A stretch of DNA of 64,000 bases from CAYWVR01 sp964461715 (GCA_964461715.1 CAYWVR010000004.1:76034-140033), one strand, 5' to 3'. Counted from the first letter of the stretch, positions 17,165 to 25,785 are shown. Notes: a model not told the origin generated them from the letters alone. Numbers and translations: made by a program.

Positions 17165-18613
17165 ATGACGGGTACCTGGCACAACCTGGGCCTCCCGCGA
17201 CCCCGCCCGGGGTGGACGCTCCTGGAGTGCGTCATGGTGGTGGCGCTGATGGGGATGATCTTCGCGCTGGCGGCCCCGGTGCTTCACTCGGCGGCGGCGG
17301 CGTACCGAGCGTCGCAGCCGCGCGTGCTGGCGGTGCAGGAGGGGCGGTTCGTTCTGGCCCACGCCGCGCGGGCCCTTTGCGGGGCCCGGGCTGTGCTGGC
17401 GGCGGTCGACGCGGGCGCCGGGACGGCCTACCTCGAGTTCCTTGCCGCCGACGGCACGGTCACCGTGCTCCAGCGGACGGACGCCGCCGGCGACACCGTC
17501 GAGTTCGGCCCGGCCGGCTCGCCCGCGACCCTGGCCCGGCACTGCTCGGCCTTGGCCGTGCGGTGCTACGCGGCGGACGGAACGCCCCTGGCCTCGCCTT
17601 TGACGGAAGCGGGAGCGGCGGCGGAGGTCGAAGTAGCCGTCGACGTGGCCGACCCGGAGGGCACGCTCGCCCCCACCACCCTGGTCACCCGCGTCCGCCT
17701 GGCCCGGCCGCGCCCGACCATCGTCCTGAACGAGATCATGTACGACCCGACCGACGGCCCGGCGTCCACGCACCAGTGGGTCGAGCTCTACAATCCGACC
17801 CACGAGGACGTGGATGTGGCCGGGTGGCAGCTCTGGACCAAGGACAAGGACGAGATCGATACCTTGTACGCCGATGTCGCCCACGGCGGGTCCTCCATCG
17901 TCCCCGCGGGCGGGTACGGCGTCGTCACGGACACCGATTCCGGGCTCTACGCCGAGGCGGTCACGAACGGCAGCTTCGAGGACGGCATGAGCGGCTGGAG
18001 CAGGGACTTCGGCTCCTACGACCTCACCTCCGACGCCCCCGTCGGCGACAAGAAGATCGAGATCTACTACCACACCTGGGCCAAGCTCTGGCAGACGTTC
18101 GACGTCCCCGCGGGCGGGGCCGTCACGTTCAGCTTCTGGGAAATGGAGGCCCCGGGGCAGTGGGGCGGCCGCATCCTCGTCCGCCTCCGCGACCTGGACA
18201 CCGGTATCACCCACGTGCCCTACGACGGGCCGACCTCGGAACAATGGACGCTCCACACGTTCGACGTCTCGTACCTGGCGGGGCACCAGGTCAAGATCGA
18301 GCTCAAATACTGCGCCTACAACGGCTTCCTGCCGCGCTCCTACTTCGACGGGATCAGCCTGGTGGTCTCGCCGTTCCCGGCGGACTGTGCCCGGCTGGTG
18401 ACCGACAACGACATCGGCAAGGACCTGGCGGACGAGCACCTGTTCATCGGTCGCGGCCGGCGCGTCGAGGATGCCATGGCCTTCAAGAAATCGTGGGGCG
18501 GCGACGGGGACGGCACGACGCTGAGCCGCGTCTCCCCCTGGGCCCCCGGCGCCGAGCAGGCGTCCTGGACCTCCGGGCCCTACGGCGGGACGCCGGGGGA
18601 GGCCAACCCATGA
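17165..18613 (+). CDS. GspJ-position pseudopilin fused to a split lamin-tail domain with a jelly-roll insert
   Basis: 482 aa, far longer than a normal GspJ (about 200). The signal is RPG then WTLLECVMVVALMGMIFALA with Glu at +5. A pseudopilin body runs to about residue 180. Residues about 182-262 start a lamin-tail (LTD) domain: PTIVLNEIMYDPTDG, HQWVELYNPTHEDVDVAGWQL and SIVPAGGYGVVTDTD. Residues about 265-400 are a beta-sandwich of carbohydrate-binding style (NGSFEDGMSGW at the start, WQTFDVPAGGAVTFSFWE, FDGISLVV at the end). Residues about 405-482 then complete the LTD (LVTDNDIG, TTLSRVSPWAPGAEQ, GTPGEANP). The insert interrupts the LTD between its strands. It would display an adhesive head at the pseudopilus tip. 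The fold assignment is by eye. Confidence 0.8.
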   Translation: MTGTWHNLGLPRPRPGWTLLECVMVVALMGMIFALAAPVLHSAAAAYRASQPRVLAVQEGRFVLAHAARALCGARAVLAAVDAGAGTAYLEFLAADGTVTVLQRTDAAGDTVEFGPAGSPATLARHCSALAVRCYAADGTPLASPLTEAGAAAEVEVAVDVADPEGTLAPTTLVTRVRLARPRPTIVLNEIMYDPTDGPASTHQWVELYNPTHEDVDVAGWQLWTKDKDEIDTLYADVAHGGSSIVPAGGYGVVTDTDSGLYAEAVTNGSFEDGMSGWSRDFGSYDLTSDAPVGDKKIEIYYHTWAKLWQTFDVPAGGAVTFSFWEMEAPGQWGGRILVRLRDLDTGITHVPYDGPTSEQWTLHTFDVSYLAGHQVKIELKYCAYNGFLPRSYFDGISLVVSPFPADCARLVTDNDIGKDLADEHLFIGRGRRVEDAMAFKKSWGGDGDGTTLSRVSPWAPGAEQASWTSGPYGGTPGEANP

Positions 18614-19062
18614 GCGCCCGGACCGACCGACCGACAAGACGAAGGCGGCGCCGCGGGGCGGCCTTGCTCCTGGTGATCTTCGCGGTCGCCCTGATCTCGG
18701 TCTTCGCGGTCGCGATGCTCGACGCGTCGACGACGGACCTCGCGATCATGCGGAACCACGCCTCCGGCCTCCAGGCCTCCTATGCCGCCCGGGCCGGCGT
18801 CGCGAAGGCCTTCGAGCAGTTCCGCGAGGACTGGGACGAGGACGACGACCTCGCGGGCAGCTTCACCGGCCCGGGGGGCGAGACGTACACCTACCACGTG
18901 AGCATCGACAAGGACAACCACGTGATGACCGTCGTCTCGACCGGCACGGCCGCGGGGTTCACCCGCCGCATCGAGGCTTGCTTTATCACCCACGGCCACG
19001 AGTACGACGACGGGACGCATCCCGTGACGATGGCCGACTGGCAGGAGAAGGTCGGCTTCTAG
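18610..19062 (+). CDS. gspK: Minor pseudopilin, short GspK/PilX-like
   Basis: 150 aa, overlapping the previous stop by four bases (ATGA). The basic stretch RRRRRRG is followed by AALLLVIFAVALISVFAVAML. The mature protein lacks Glu at +5, which is the hallmark of GspK and PilX tip subunits. The body is helix SYAARAGVAKAFEQFREDW, then strands. Typical GspK is about 300 residues with two SAM-like domains; those are missing here, so the tip may instead be completed by the preceding long pseudopilin. Confidence 0.78.
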   Translation: MSARTDRPTRRRRRRGAALLLVIFAVALISVFAVAMLDASTTDLAIMRNHASGLQASYAARAGVAKAFEQFREDWDEDDDLAGSFTGPGGETYTYHVSIDKDNHVMTVVSTGTAAGFTRRIEACFITHGHEYDDGTHPVTMADWQEKVGF

Positions 19063-19080
19063 AGGACAGGGAGAGGCACT

Positions 19081-20625
19081 GTGGCAGGGCGAAGCGCCGT
19101 AGGCATCGTGGTAGACGCCGGCGTCGTCCAGGCCGTCGAGTTGGCGGCCGAGGGCGAGCGCCTGGTCCTGCGGCGCGCCGTCTGCCACCCCCTCGCCGCC
19201 GACACCTTTGAGGACGGCGACCTCGGCGACGCCTCGCGCCTCGCCGATTCGGTCCGCGGGGTCCTTCGCCAGTGGGGCCTGCCGCGACGCAACAGCGCGC
19301 TGGCCCTCGGGTCGAAGCGGACGCTGGCGCGGATCATCGAGATCCCCGCCTCCGGCGACGCCGAGGCCGAGCAGATCCTCCAGGACCGCATCGCCCGCTA
19401 CGCCCTGTACGAGGACGCCGACGTCACCTGGCAGGCCGCGCCCCTCGCGACCGAGGCGGAGGACAAGCACGCCTACCTCGCGAGCTCCGGCGCCGCCGAG
19501 GAAGTGGCCGCGGTCCTGCCGGCCCTTCGCCGCGTGGGCGTCTACGTCGGACACCTCGAACCCTACGCCCTCGCGACGATGCGGGCGCTGGTGGCCTGCG
19601 TCGCCGAGAACGATCCGCCGACGGTGCTGGTGAGCCTGCGGAACCGCTCGGCCGATTTTCTCATCGCCCACGGCCGCCGGCCGCGCCTCATCCGGTCGGT
19701 CGGGGTGGGGGCGGCGGACATGGCCCTCGACCCCCAGGCAATCGAGGACCTCATGGTCGAGGTCGGGCGGAGCGTTGCCTATTGCCGCACCCGCTTCCCG
19801 GACGCCCGGCCCCGGCTCTGGCTCTGCGTCCAGGCGAACGAGGGACGCGAGGTGGTGGAGCTGGTCGAGTCCCGCCTGGCCGAGAGCGCCGGCGAGGCCG
19901 ACGTCGAGCCGCTCCCCGCCTGGCCCGACCGGGCCCCCGACGCCACCGTCACCGAGGGCGCCGAAATCCCCTGGGCCGCCGTCGGCGTGGCCATGGTCGG
20001 CCTGGCGCGCGACGAGGACGTCTCGCGGCTGGACCTGGCGCCCTCCTGGTGGAGCGAAATCCAGCGGGTCCAGCGCGAGCTGATGGCGTTCGCGGCGTCG
20101 GTGGCGGTGGCGGTGCTCGTCACGACCGTCGTCACGACGACGCTCCGCCTGACGCTCGGCGACGCCTCGCACCGGGCCCAGGCCGCCTCCAGCCGCATGG
20201 AGGTCAACACCGTCAACGTCAAGACCGCCGCCGAGCTCAAGCGCCAGGCCACCGAGGCCGTGGACCGGGCCCGGCTCTGGACGGACGTCCGCCGCCACGT
20301 CCGTCCCTTCGACTGGGTCGAGGGGTTGGAGACCGTGACCGAGGCGATTCCCGCGGGCGTCCGCGTCCGCGAGTTCTCGTTCCGCCGGGGCGTCCTCCAG
20401 GTCCGCGGCGAGGCCAAGTCGAACGACCTTATCCACCGGTTCGTCCAGGCGCTGGCGGGCCTGGCGGTGCTGGAGGAGGCAAACATCGAGCGGTTGGTGC
20501 GAGGCGGGCGGCCGGGGGCGGGCCTCGGCGAGACGCGCCTCCCCGCCTACACCATCACCTGCCGCTTCCGCGAGACGAGGCCCGACCCGGCCCCCGCGCC
20601 GGACGCCAAGGGAGCGACCCCGTGA
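19081..20625 (+). CDS. gspL: GspL-like protein: PilM-like actin-fold domain fused to PilN-like domain
   Basis: 514 aa with a GTG start; GGGAGAGG lies shortly upstream. Residues 1-330 resemble the cytoplasmic actin-like PilM/GspL domain (AVGIVVDAGVVQAVEL, then NSALALGSKRTLARIIEIP). One membrane helix at about 334-357 is followed by a coiled coil and a PilN-like ferredoxin fold (GVRVREFSFRRGVLQVRGEAKS). It would anchor the GspE ATPase to the inner membrane and bind the GspM-like protein encoded next. The start of the next gene overlaps its stop. Confidence 0.88.
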   Translation: MAGRSAVGIVVDAGVVQAVELAAEGERLVLRRAVCHPLAADTFEDGDLGDASRLADSVRGVLRQWGLPRRNSALALGSKRTLARIIEIPASGDAEAEQILQDRIARYALYEDADVTWQAAPLATEAEDKHAYLASSGAAEEVAAVLPALRRVGVYVGHLEPYALATMRALVACVAENDPPTVLVSLRNRSADFLIAHGRRPRLIRSVGVGAADMALDPQAIEDLMVEVGRSVAYCRTRFPDARPRLWLCVQANEGREVVELVESRLAESAGEADVEPLPAWPDRAPDATVTEGAEIPWAAVGVAMVGLARDEDVSRLDLAPSWWSEIQRVQRELMAFAASVAVAVLVTTVVTTTLRLTLGDASHRAQAASSRMEVNTVNVKTAAELKRQATEAVDRARLWTDVRRHVRPFDWVEGLETVTEAIPAGVRVREFSFRRGVLQVRGEAKSNDLIHRFVQALAGLAVLEEANIERLVRGGRPGAGLGETRLPAYTITCRFRETRPDPAPAPDAKGATP

Positions 20626-21209
20626 AGATGCTCGAATATCTCGTCCGGCGGTCCCCGCGCGAACGGTGGACCTGGGGCATCGCGGCCCTGGCCGTCGTGG
20701 CGCTGGCCTGCTACATGGCGGGCGTGGCCCCGCCCCTGGAGAGCCTCGAAGGAATCGAGGAGGACCTCGCCACCACCGAGACCGGCCTCGAACTCCAGCA
20801 GCGGCAGCTGCAAATCCTCAAGGCCGAGACGACGGCCTGCGAAAAGGTCCTCGCCGACCTCAAGGACGTGCCGTGTCCGTGGGTGCCCGCGGCCGAGGCC
20901 GACGCCCACCTCCAGCGATGGCAGCGGGAGGCCGCCGAGCTCGGCCTGACGGTCCGCAGCGTCATTCGCGAGCGGCAGAGCGACCTCCGACTCGGCGGCG
21001 AGAAGGCCCCCGTCTCGATCCTCGTCGTTCGCCTCGAGCTCCACGGCCCCTATGCCGCCGTCATGGCCATGCTTCAGCGGCTCGGCCAGGGGGACGCGGT
21101 CACCGGCCTCGAGGAACTCACGCTCAAAGGTCTCGATGAGCCGCCGTACGACGTCGAGCTGGTGGTGCTCGTGCGGCTGGCCGTTGGGGAAGGGGATAGC
21201 CATGCGTAG
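20622..21209 (+). CDS. gspM: GspM/PilO-like inner-membrane protein
   Basis: 195 aa. The GTG at 20622 overlaps the previous stop and lies seven bases after AAGGGAG; the ATG six bases later is too far from it. A membrane helix (WGIAALAVVALACYMAGVAPP, about 18-38) is followed by a coiled coil (EEDLATTETGLELQQRQLQI) and a ferredoxin-like domain. That is the PilO/GspM architecture, which dimerises with GspL. It overlaps the next gene by eight bases. Confidence 0.85.
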   Translation: MKMLEYLVRRSPRERWTWGIAALAVVALACYMAGVAPPLESLEGIEEDLATTETGLELQQRQLQILKAETTACEKVLADLKDVPCPWVPAAEADAHLQRWQREAAELGLTVRSVIRERQSDLRLGGEKAPVSILVVRLELHGPYAAVMAMLQRLGQGDAVTGLEELTLKGLDEPPYDVELVVLVRLAVGEGDSHA

Positions 21210-21831
21210 GGCCCTGATCACCGCCACCGTCCTGGCCGCCGTTGTCACGGCGGGCGCCGCGACGCCCGACCCGGCCGACCGGGTGCGGCCGGAGGCGGCG
21301 GCCCCCGAGGGGTCGCCGCCCGACGGAAAGACGCCCGACGAGGCGCCGCTCGAGGAACGCTTCTGGCTCGACAAGCTCAACCCCTTCGCGCCCCTCGTCA
21401 AGCCCGAGCCGGCGAAGCCGGCCGAACCCGACGCGCCCGTCGAGCCGGAGCCCGCCGAGCCGCTCCAGGCCTTCGAGCCGGAGCCGGAGCCCGCCGAGCC
21501 CCGCGAGCTGAAGCTCAACGGAATCCTCTACAGCCCGGAGCAGCCGCTGGCGGTCGTCAACGACTCGCTCGCAAGGCCGGGCGACGTGGTCACCGGATAC
21601 CGCATCCTGGCCGTCGAGACGGAGCGGGTGCTGGCGGAAAAGGAGGGCACGCGGTACCTGTTGACGCCGCTCCAGCCGCTGGCGCGGGCCCTGGTGCCGG
21701 TGTCCCCGGCGCCGGCGGGGTCCGCCCCGGGCGAGGACGCCTCGGGCGCCTCCCCCGACGCCGCCGCGGCCGCCTCCGCCGAGGAGCCCGACGACCTCCT
21801 CTTCCTCCCCGACCCAAGGGAACCGTCATGA
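21202..21831 (+). CDS. PilP/GspC-like periplasmic protein
   Basis: 209 aa. A signal peptide or anchor (MRRALITATVLAAVVTAGAA) is followed by a long Pro/Glu-rich spacer. Residues about 100-155 form a compact HR-like domain (LKLNGILYSPEQPLAVVNDS then GYRILAVETERVLAEKEG), as in GspC, GspB and PilP proteins that link the inner-membrane complex to the secretin. It lies directly before the secretin gene and overlaps it by four bases, which supports that role. The tail is Ala/Asp rich. Confidence 0.82.
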   Translation: MRRALITATVLAAVVTAGAATPDPADRVRPEAAAPEGSPPDGKTPDEAPLEERFWLDKLNPFAPLVKPEPAKPAEPDAPVEPEPAEPLQAFEPEPEPAEPRELKLNGILYSPEQPLAVVNDSLARPGDVVTGYRILAVETERVLAEKEGTRYLLTPLQPLARALVPVSPAPAGSAPGEDASGASPDAAAAASAEEPDDLLFLPDPREPS

Positions 21832-23399
21832 GAAGCGCGACCCCCATACGCGGCGCCGCCGTGGCCGCCGCCCTGCTCCTTCTTGCCGGCGTCGCCGGCT
21901 GCGCCGGCCGGTTCGCGCCCGGCCGCGCCCGCGACGACGGGCCCGAGGTCCGCATCCACGGCGCCCGCATCCTCGCGCCGGACCCGGAGCACGCCGTCGA
22001 GCCGCCTCCCCTGCCGCCCTTCTACGGCGAGGAGGACCCCGAAGGCCGCCTCGAAGCCGACCTCGGCCCGGCCGGGCCGCCCGCCGGCGTCGGCGAGGGC
22101 GTCATCATCACGCTGGACCTGGTCGATACGCGGGCCGTCGACGCCCTCCGGAGCCTTGCCTACCAGGGCGAGGTGGACATGGTCGTGGCGGGGGGAGGCG
22201 ACGTCCGCGTCACGATCCACCTGAAGGACGCTCCGTGGCTGGAGGCCTTCGAGGCGGTCCTCGACGGGGCCCACCTGGTGGCCCAGTGGGAGGGGCGGCG
22301 GGTGCGGGTCCTGACGGCCGAGCAGATGGCCGCCGAGCGGGCCGTCGACGAGAACCTCGAGCGCATCACGCCCTCGGCCGCCGTCATCCGCCTCCAGAAC
22401 ATGCTCGCCAAGGACGCCGCGTCCGCCCTCGCCCCCGTCCTCTCGGCCACGGCCCGCGTGGGCGTCGACGAGGAGACGAACACGCTCCTCGTCTCCGACA
22501 CGCCCCGCCGCTTGAGCCTGCTGCGCCGGGCCGCCGAACGTCTCGACCGCCTGCCGCCCCAGGTCATGATCGAGGCCATCATCGTCGACGTCGCCCTCGA
22601 GGACGACCTCGCCTACGGATTCGACTGGACCGCCATCAAGCAGGGCGGCGACACGATGACCCTCGGCCAGGCCCTGTCCACCGCCGCCGGCACCAACCCC
22701 GCCACCAACCCCGGCGGGTTCGTCACCTTCGTGCTGGGCGGCAGCGACTTCACGATCACGGGCCTCCTGGATTTCCTCCAGAGCCACGACAACACGCAGG
22801 TCCTCGCGAACCCGAAAGTCCTGGCGATCAACAACCGGACGGCCTCCATCGAGATCATCGATGAGGTCCCGTTCCAGCAACTGACGCAGACCTCGGGCGG
22901 CGGGCAGATCGGCACCACGGAGTTCAAGGAAGTGGGCGTCAAGCTCCTGGTCACGCCGCGCATCGCCGCCGACGGGAGCGTCCACATGGAGCTGAACGCC
23001 GAGCAGTCGAACCAGACCGGGGCCGTCGGGGCCCAGGGCGTGCCCGTCATCAACACCCGTCGGTCCTCGACGACGCTGACCGTCCGCGACGGCCAAACGT
23101 TCGTCCTGGGGGGCCTGCGGCGCGTCCGCACGGCCGTCACCGAGGACAAGGTCCCCTTCTTCGGCGATATCCCCGGCCTCGGGGCCCTCTTCCGCCGCAA
23201 CGTCAGCGTCGAGGTCGAGACCGAGCTCGTCATCTTCATCCGGCCGCGCATCGTCCGGCCCGGCGCGACGCTCACGCGCCGCGAGGCGACCCTGGCCGGG
23301 GCCATCGACCACCCCGACCGCCGGCCCCAAATCCTCCGCAGCGCCCCCCTCCGATGCGACGTCGAGGGCCAGGACGAGGACCGCAGGACCGTTCCCTGA
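21828..23399 (+). CDS. gspD: Outer-membrane secretin, GspD/PilQ family lipoprotein
   Basis: 523 aa. The N terminus ends in LLAGVAGC, a lipobox, so the protein is probably lipidated at Cys23 or so. A secretin/TonB short N domain (about 90-160) and an N1-like domain with ITPSAAVIRLQNMLAKD follow. The secretin domain (about 245-490) has the signature VPFFGDIPGLGALFRRN near 443 and ends in TELVIFIRPRIV. It forms the multimeric gate. It is the last gene of the operon; the facing HD-GYP gene ends 62 bases beyond. Confidence 0.95.
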   Translation: MRSATPIRGAAVAAALLLLAGVAGCAGRFAPGRARDDGPEVRIHGARILAPDPEHAVEPPPLPPFYGEEDPEGRLEADLGPAGPPAGVGEGVIITLDLVDTRAVDALRSLAYQGEVDMVVAGGGDVRVTIHLKDAPWLEAFEAVLDGAHLVAQWEGRRVRVLTAEQMAAERAVDENLERITPSAAVIRLQNMLAKDAASALAPVLSATARVGVDEETNTLLVSDTPRRLSLLRRAAERLDRLPPQVMIEAIIVDVALEDDLAYGFDWTAIKQGGDTMTLGQALSTAAGTNPATNPGGFVTFVLGGSDFTITGLLDFLQSHDNTQVLANPKVLAINNRTASIEIIDEVPFQQLTQTSGGGQIGTTEFKEVGVKLLVTPRIAADGSVHMELNAEQSNQTGAVGAQGVPVINTRRSSTTLTVRDGQTFVLGGLRRVRTAVTEDKVPFFGDIPGLGALFRRNVSVEVETELVIFIRPRIVRPGATLTRREATLAGAIDHPDRRPQILRSAPLRCDVEGQDEDRRTVP

Positions 23400-23461
23400 A
23401 GGGCACGGCAACGCCGAAAGCCGAACCGCGGGTGACGAATGCCGGCGTGTCGCGGCCTTCG

Positions 23462-24661
23462 TTATTCGTCGCTTCTGTTGGGAGTCGGCTTCGTCGTTCC
23501 GATTTCGGGTATCCGTCCGATCGTCCCGAGAAACGCGTCGACCACGTCCGGGTCGAAGTGCTTCCCGCGCTGCCGCGCGATCAGCTCGACGGCCAGCTCC
23601 GCCGGGTACGCCGCCTTGTAGCACCGCGCGTGGGTGAGAGCGTCGTATACGTCCGCCACGGCGGCGATGCGGGCCGCAAGGGGAATCTTCGTAGCCGCCA
23701 GACCGTGCGGGTATCCGCGCCCGTCCCATCGCTCGTGGTGCCAGAGGGCGATGTCGCGGGCCATGGCCATTAACTCGTTCTGCGGGTCGCCGAGGATATC
23801 CGCCCCGATCAGCGTGTGCCGCTCCATCACCGCCCGCTCCTCCGCCGCCAGCGGGCCGGGCTTGTGCAGCACGGCGTCGGGCACGCCGATCTTGCCGATG
23901 TCGTGCATCGGGCTCGCGCACCGGATCATCTCCACCTGCTGCGCCTCCGGGGCCATCGCTTGGGCCACGCGGGCGCTGGTGGCGCTGATGCGGCGAAGGT
24001 GCTCGGCGGTCTCGTTGTCGCGGACTTCGGCGGCGATCGACAGCCGCACGACCGTGTCGAGGTGGGCCCGGTGGAGCTGGTCCTGCAGCAGGATCGTTTC
24101 GAGGACCATCGACGCCATCGCCGCGAGCGAGCGGATCGGCCCCGAGTCGGCGTCCGGAAACGAGCCGACCCGCCCGTCCTCCTCGACGCGGTTCAGGAGC
24201 TGCAGGACCCCGATCGTCGACCCAACCGGGGCCCGAAGCGGCAGGGCCAGGACGCTCTGCGTCCGGTACCCCGACGCCTCGTCGTACGTCCGATTCAACG
24301 TGAAGGGGGCCGAGGGATCGAGCGTCTCGGCATCCGACAGGTTGACGGCCCGGCCCGTCGAGGCGACGAACCCCGCGAGCGAATCGTGCGTCACGGGCAT
24401 CTCGCTGTCGAGATAGAACGCCGCCATCTCCGGCGTGTCGAGGCGGTCGTTCTGGGCGACGACGAACCGCAGCGTGCCCTCGCGCACCAGGTACAGGCTC
24501 CCCGCCTCGGCCCGCGCCAGACGCCGGGCCTCCGAGAGGATTTTCTCGAGCATCCGCCGCCGGTCGCCGGAGGCCGCCAGCGCGACGCCCGCGTCCATCA
24601 GGTTCCGCACGAGGTCCGCGCCCTCGCCGGACGGCCCGGCCGCATCGGGTGACGTGGTCAT
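23462..24661 (-). CDS. GAF-HD-GYP protein, probable cyclic-di-GMP phosphodiesterase
   Basis: 399 aa from the ATG at 24661, which follows GGGGAG by six bases; a GTG two codons earlier is less well placed. A GAF domain spans about 20-170 (LARAEAGSLYLVREGTLRF and SVLALPLRAPVGSTIGVLQL). The HD-GYP domain has HDIGKIGVP near 252 and HHERWDGRGYPHG near 315, so both the metal-binding and GYP motifs are intact. No receiver or membrane segment, so it is a soluble sensor of a small ligand or redox state. It converges on the secretion operon, making it the second HD-GYP gene flanking that operon. Confidence 0.92.
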   Translation of the reverse strand: MTTSPDAAGPSGEGADLVRNLMDAGVALAASGDRRRMLEKILSEARRLARAEAGSLYLVREGTLRFVVAQNDRLDTPEMAAFYLDSEMPVTHDSLAGFVASTGRAVNLSDAETLDPSAPFTLNRTYDEASGYRTQSVLALPLRAPVGSTIGVLQLLNRVEEDGRVGSFPDADSGPIRSLAAMASMVLETILLQDQLHRAHLDTVVRLSIAAEVRDNETAEHLRRISATSARVAQAMAPEAQQVEMIRCASPMHDIGKIGVPDAVLHKPGPLAAEERAVMERHTLIGADILGDPQNELMAMARDIALWHHERWDGRGYPHGLAATKIPLAARIAAVADVYDALTHARCYKAAYPAELAVELIARQRGKHFDPDVVDAFLGTIGRIPEIGTTKPTPNRSDE

Positions 24662-24987
24662 GGGCACTCCCCATCCTTCTCGGCGCCGTAAGCCGACCCC
24701 TGGCCTTAAAGGCGAGAGGGTGACGGCAACCTCTAGCCTACACGCCGCCGGGCCTCGGTCAAGAGACCGGCGAGACGGGCCAGGGCACGGGCGGCGGGGG
24801 CGATTGTAAGCACTTGCCCAGCCTCACCTTACGCCCGCCTCGCCCGGCGCGCCTGCATGGCCCCGGCGCCCCTCCGGCGCGCAGGCGGCACGAAAAACCG
24901 CGCGAAATTCCGCCGCCACCCGCGCCCCGTGGCTTCTGCGAAACGGCCCCAGGGGTCCAGGCCGTCTCCAGCAACCGGACGGTCGGA

Positions 24988-25017
24988 TTGCGCGATACTG
25001 GATGCGTATCGTCGCAA
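24988..25017. repeat. Inverted repeat with one-base bulge
   Basis: TTGCGCGATAC (24988-24998) pairs with GTATCGTCGCAA (25006-25017) apart from one bulged base, leaving a 7-base loop. No T run follows on either strand, so a terminator is unlikely. Confidence 0.5.
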
Positions 25018-25497
25018 AGATCAGGAGCTGCGAGGAAATCATACATGCCGGTGCCACAAGGGTGTATAAAGAGCCGGCACACGCGGGCGACGCGGTGTTG
25101 AGGCGAATCCGGGACTCTTCTCCTGCGATCCTGTCAAGTAGATAGGAGTGGTTCGATCGCTATCCGGTGTGGATCGCCGAGGTCGCGAAAGTCCAGCCAT
25201 GCCCCAAGGCCCGGTTCGTTACCCGCAAAGCGGTGGACGTCGCCTTGGGTCCGGCCTCGCACGCCGTGGCGCCGGGGCCGCCGGGGAGGTCGAGGCCTTC
25301 GAGAGCGCCGGCGCCCTTGGGGCGGGGCGAGTCGCGGGCCCTCGATGGGCCGAGGAGGTGTCCGGACCTCGATGCGGCGGTGAAGGTGGAGCAAGGATGG
25401 CCATGCGTGCCACGGCGAAGGGCGGGGCCGGGGGTAGCCGAAGCCCGTGAGAAGAGGCGCAGGGTGGGCGGGATGGAGAAAGGGTCGATGGTGACAA

Positions 25498-25530
25498 GGG
25501 GGTCAAAAGGGGGTCAAAAGGGGGTGAAAA
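25498..25530. repeat. Three tandem 11-bp repeats
   Basis: GGGGGTCAAAA at 25498-25508 and 25509-25519, then GGGGGTGAAAA at 25520-25530. The period is close to one DNA helical turn, so a protein could bind all copies on one face. It ends 53 bases before a perfect palindrome. Confidence 0.7.
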
Positions 25531-25582
25531 GGTGCGAGTTCGCGCCAAGAACGTGCAAAAAGTGTGTCGCGGAGGGATAAAG

Positions 25583-25601
25583 TGTCGCACGTTTTGCGAC
25601 A
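25583..25601. promoter_or_regulatory. Perfect 7+5+7 palindrome, operator-like
   Basis: TGTCGCA, five bases (CGTTT), TGCGACA. The size and symmetry fit a dimeric helix-turn-helix operator better than a terminator, since no T run follows. A further half-site GTGTCGC-like sequence (GTGTGTCGC) lies about 15 bases upstream. The cognate regulator is unknown. Confidence 0.5.
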
Positions 25602-25727
25602 GACCGCCGCTTTGGCTTGCCCAAAGCGCCCAGCCTCCCGGGCTTGCCGGGGGAGATGATTGGAGCAGGGCGCGCCAGGCATATGCGGTCTCAAGTGGAT
25701 GGCCGGCGCGGCCGGGTCCGACGGCGC

Positions 25728-25756
25728 TTGATATTGACCGCCGGGGCGTTTAGGAT
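25728..25756 (+). promoter_or_regulatory. Promoter of the mla operon
   Basis: TTGATA (25728-25733), exactly 17 bases, then TAGGAT (25751-25756). Transcription would start near 25763, leaving about 23 bases with GGGAGG before the GTG at 25786. Confidence 0.65.
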
Positions 25757-25785
25757 GGCACGGCCGAGGGCGGGAGGCACGCATC

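Larger units (their letters stand above)
24662..25785. other. 1.1 kb region without a supported gene
   Basis: Open frames here lack starts with Shine-Dalgarno sites and recognisable domains. I looked on both strands for RNase P, tmRNA and SRP RNA core motifs and tRNA T-loops and found none that hold. The region does contain an imperfect hairpin (24988-25017), a triple 11-bp tandem repeat (25498-25530), a 19-bp palindrome (25583-25601) and the mlaE promoter at its end. It could hold an unknown RNA or an eroded mobile element. Confidence 0.4.

Noticed and set aside
24988..25017. Rho-independent terminator
   Set aside because: No T run on either strand.
25150..25165. tRNA T-arm (GGTTCGATCGC)
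   Set aside because: The flanking bases do not form a T stem and no acceptor stem is present.
25140..25240. RNase P RNA core (GCGAAAGTCCAGCC resembles GAGGAAAGTCCGGGC)
   Set aside because: Other conserved blocks (GGTAAGAGCCCACCG and the 3' ACAGAA region) are not found on either strand.
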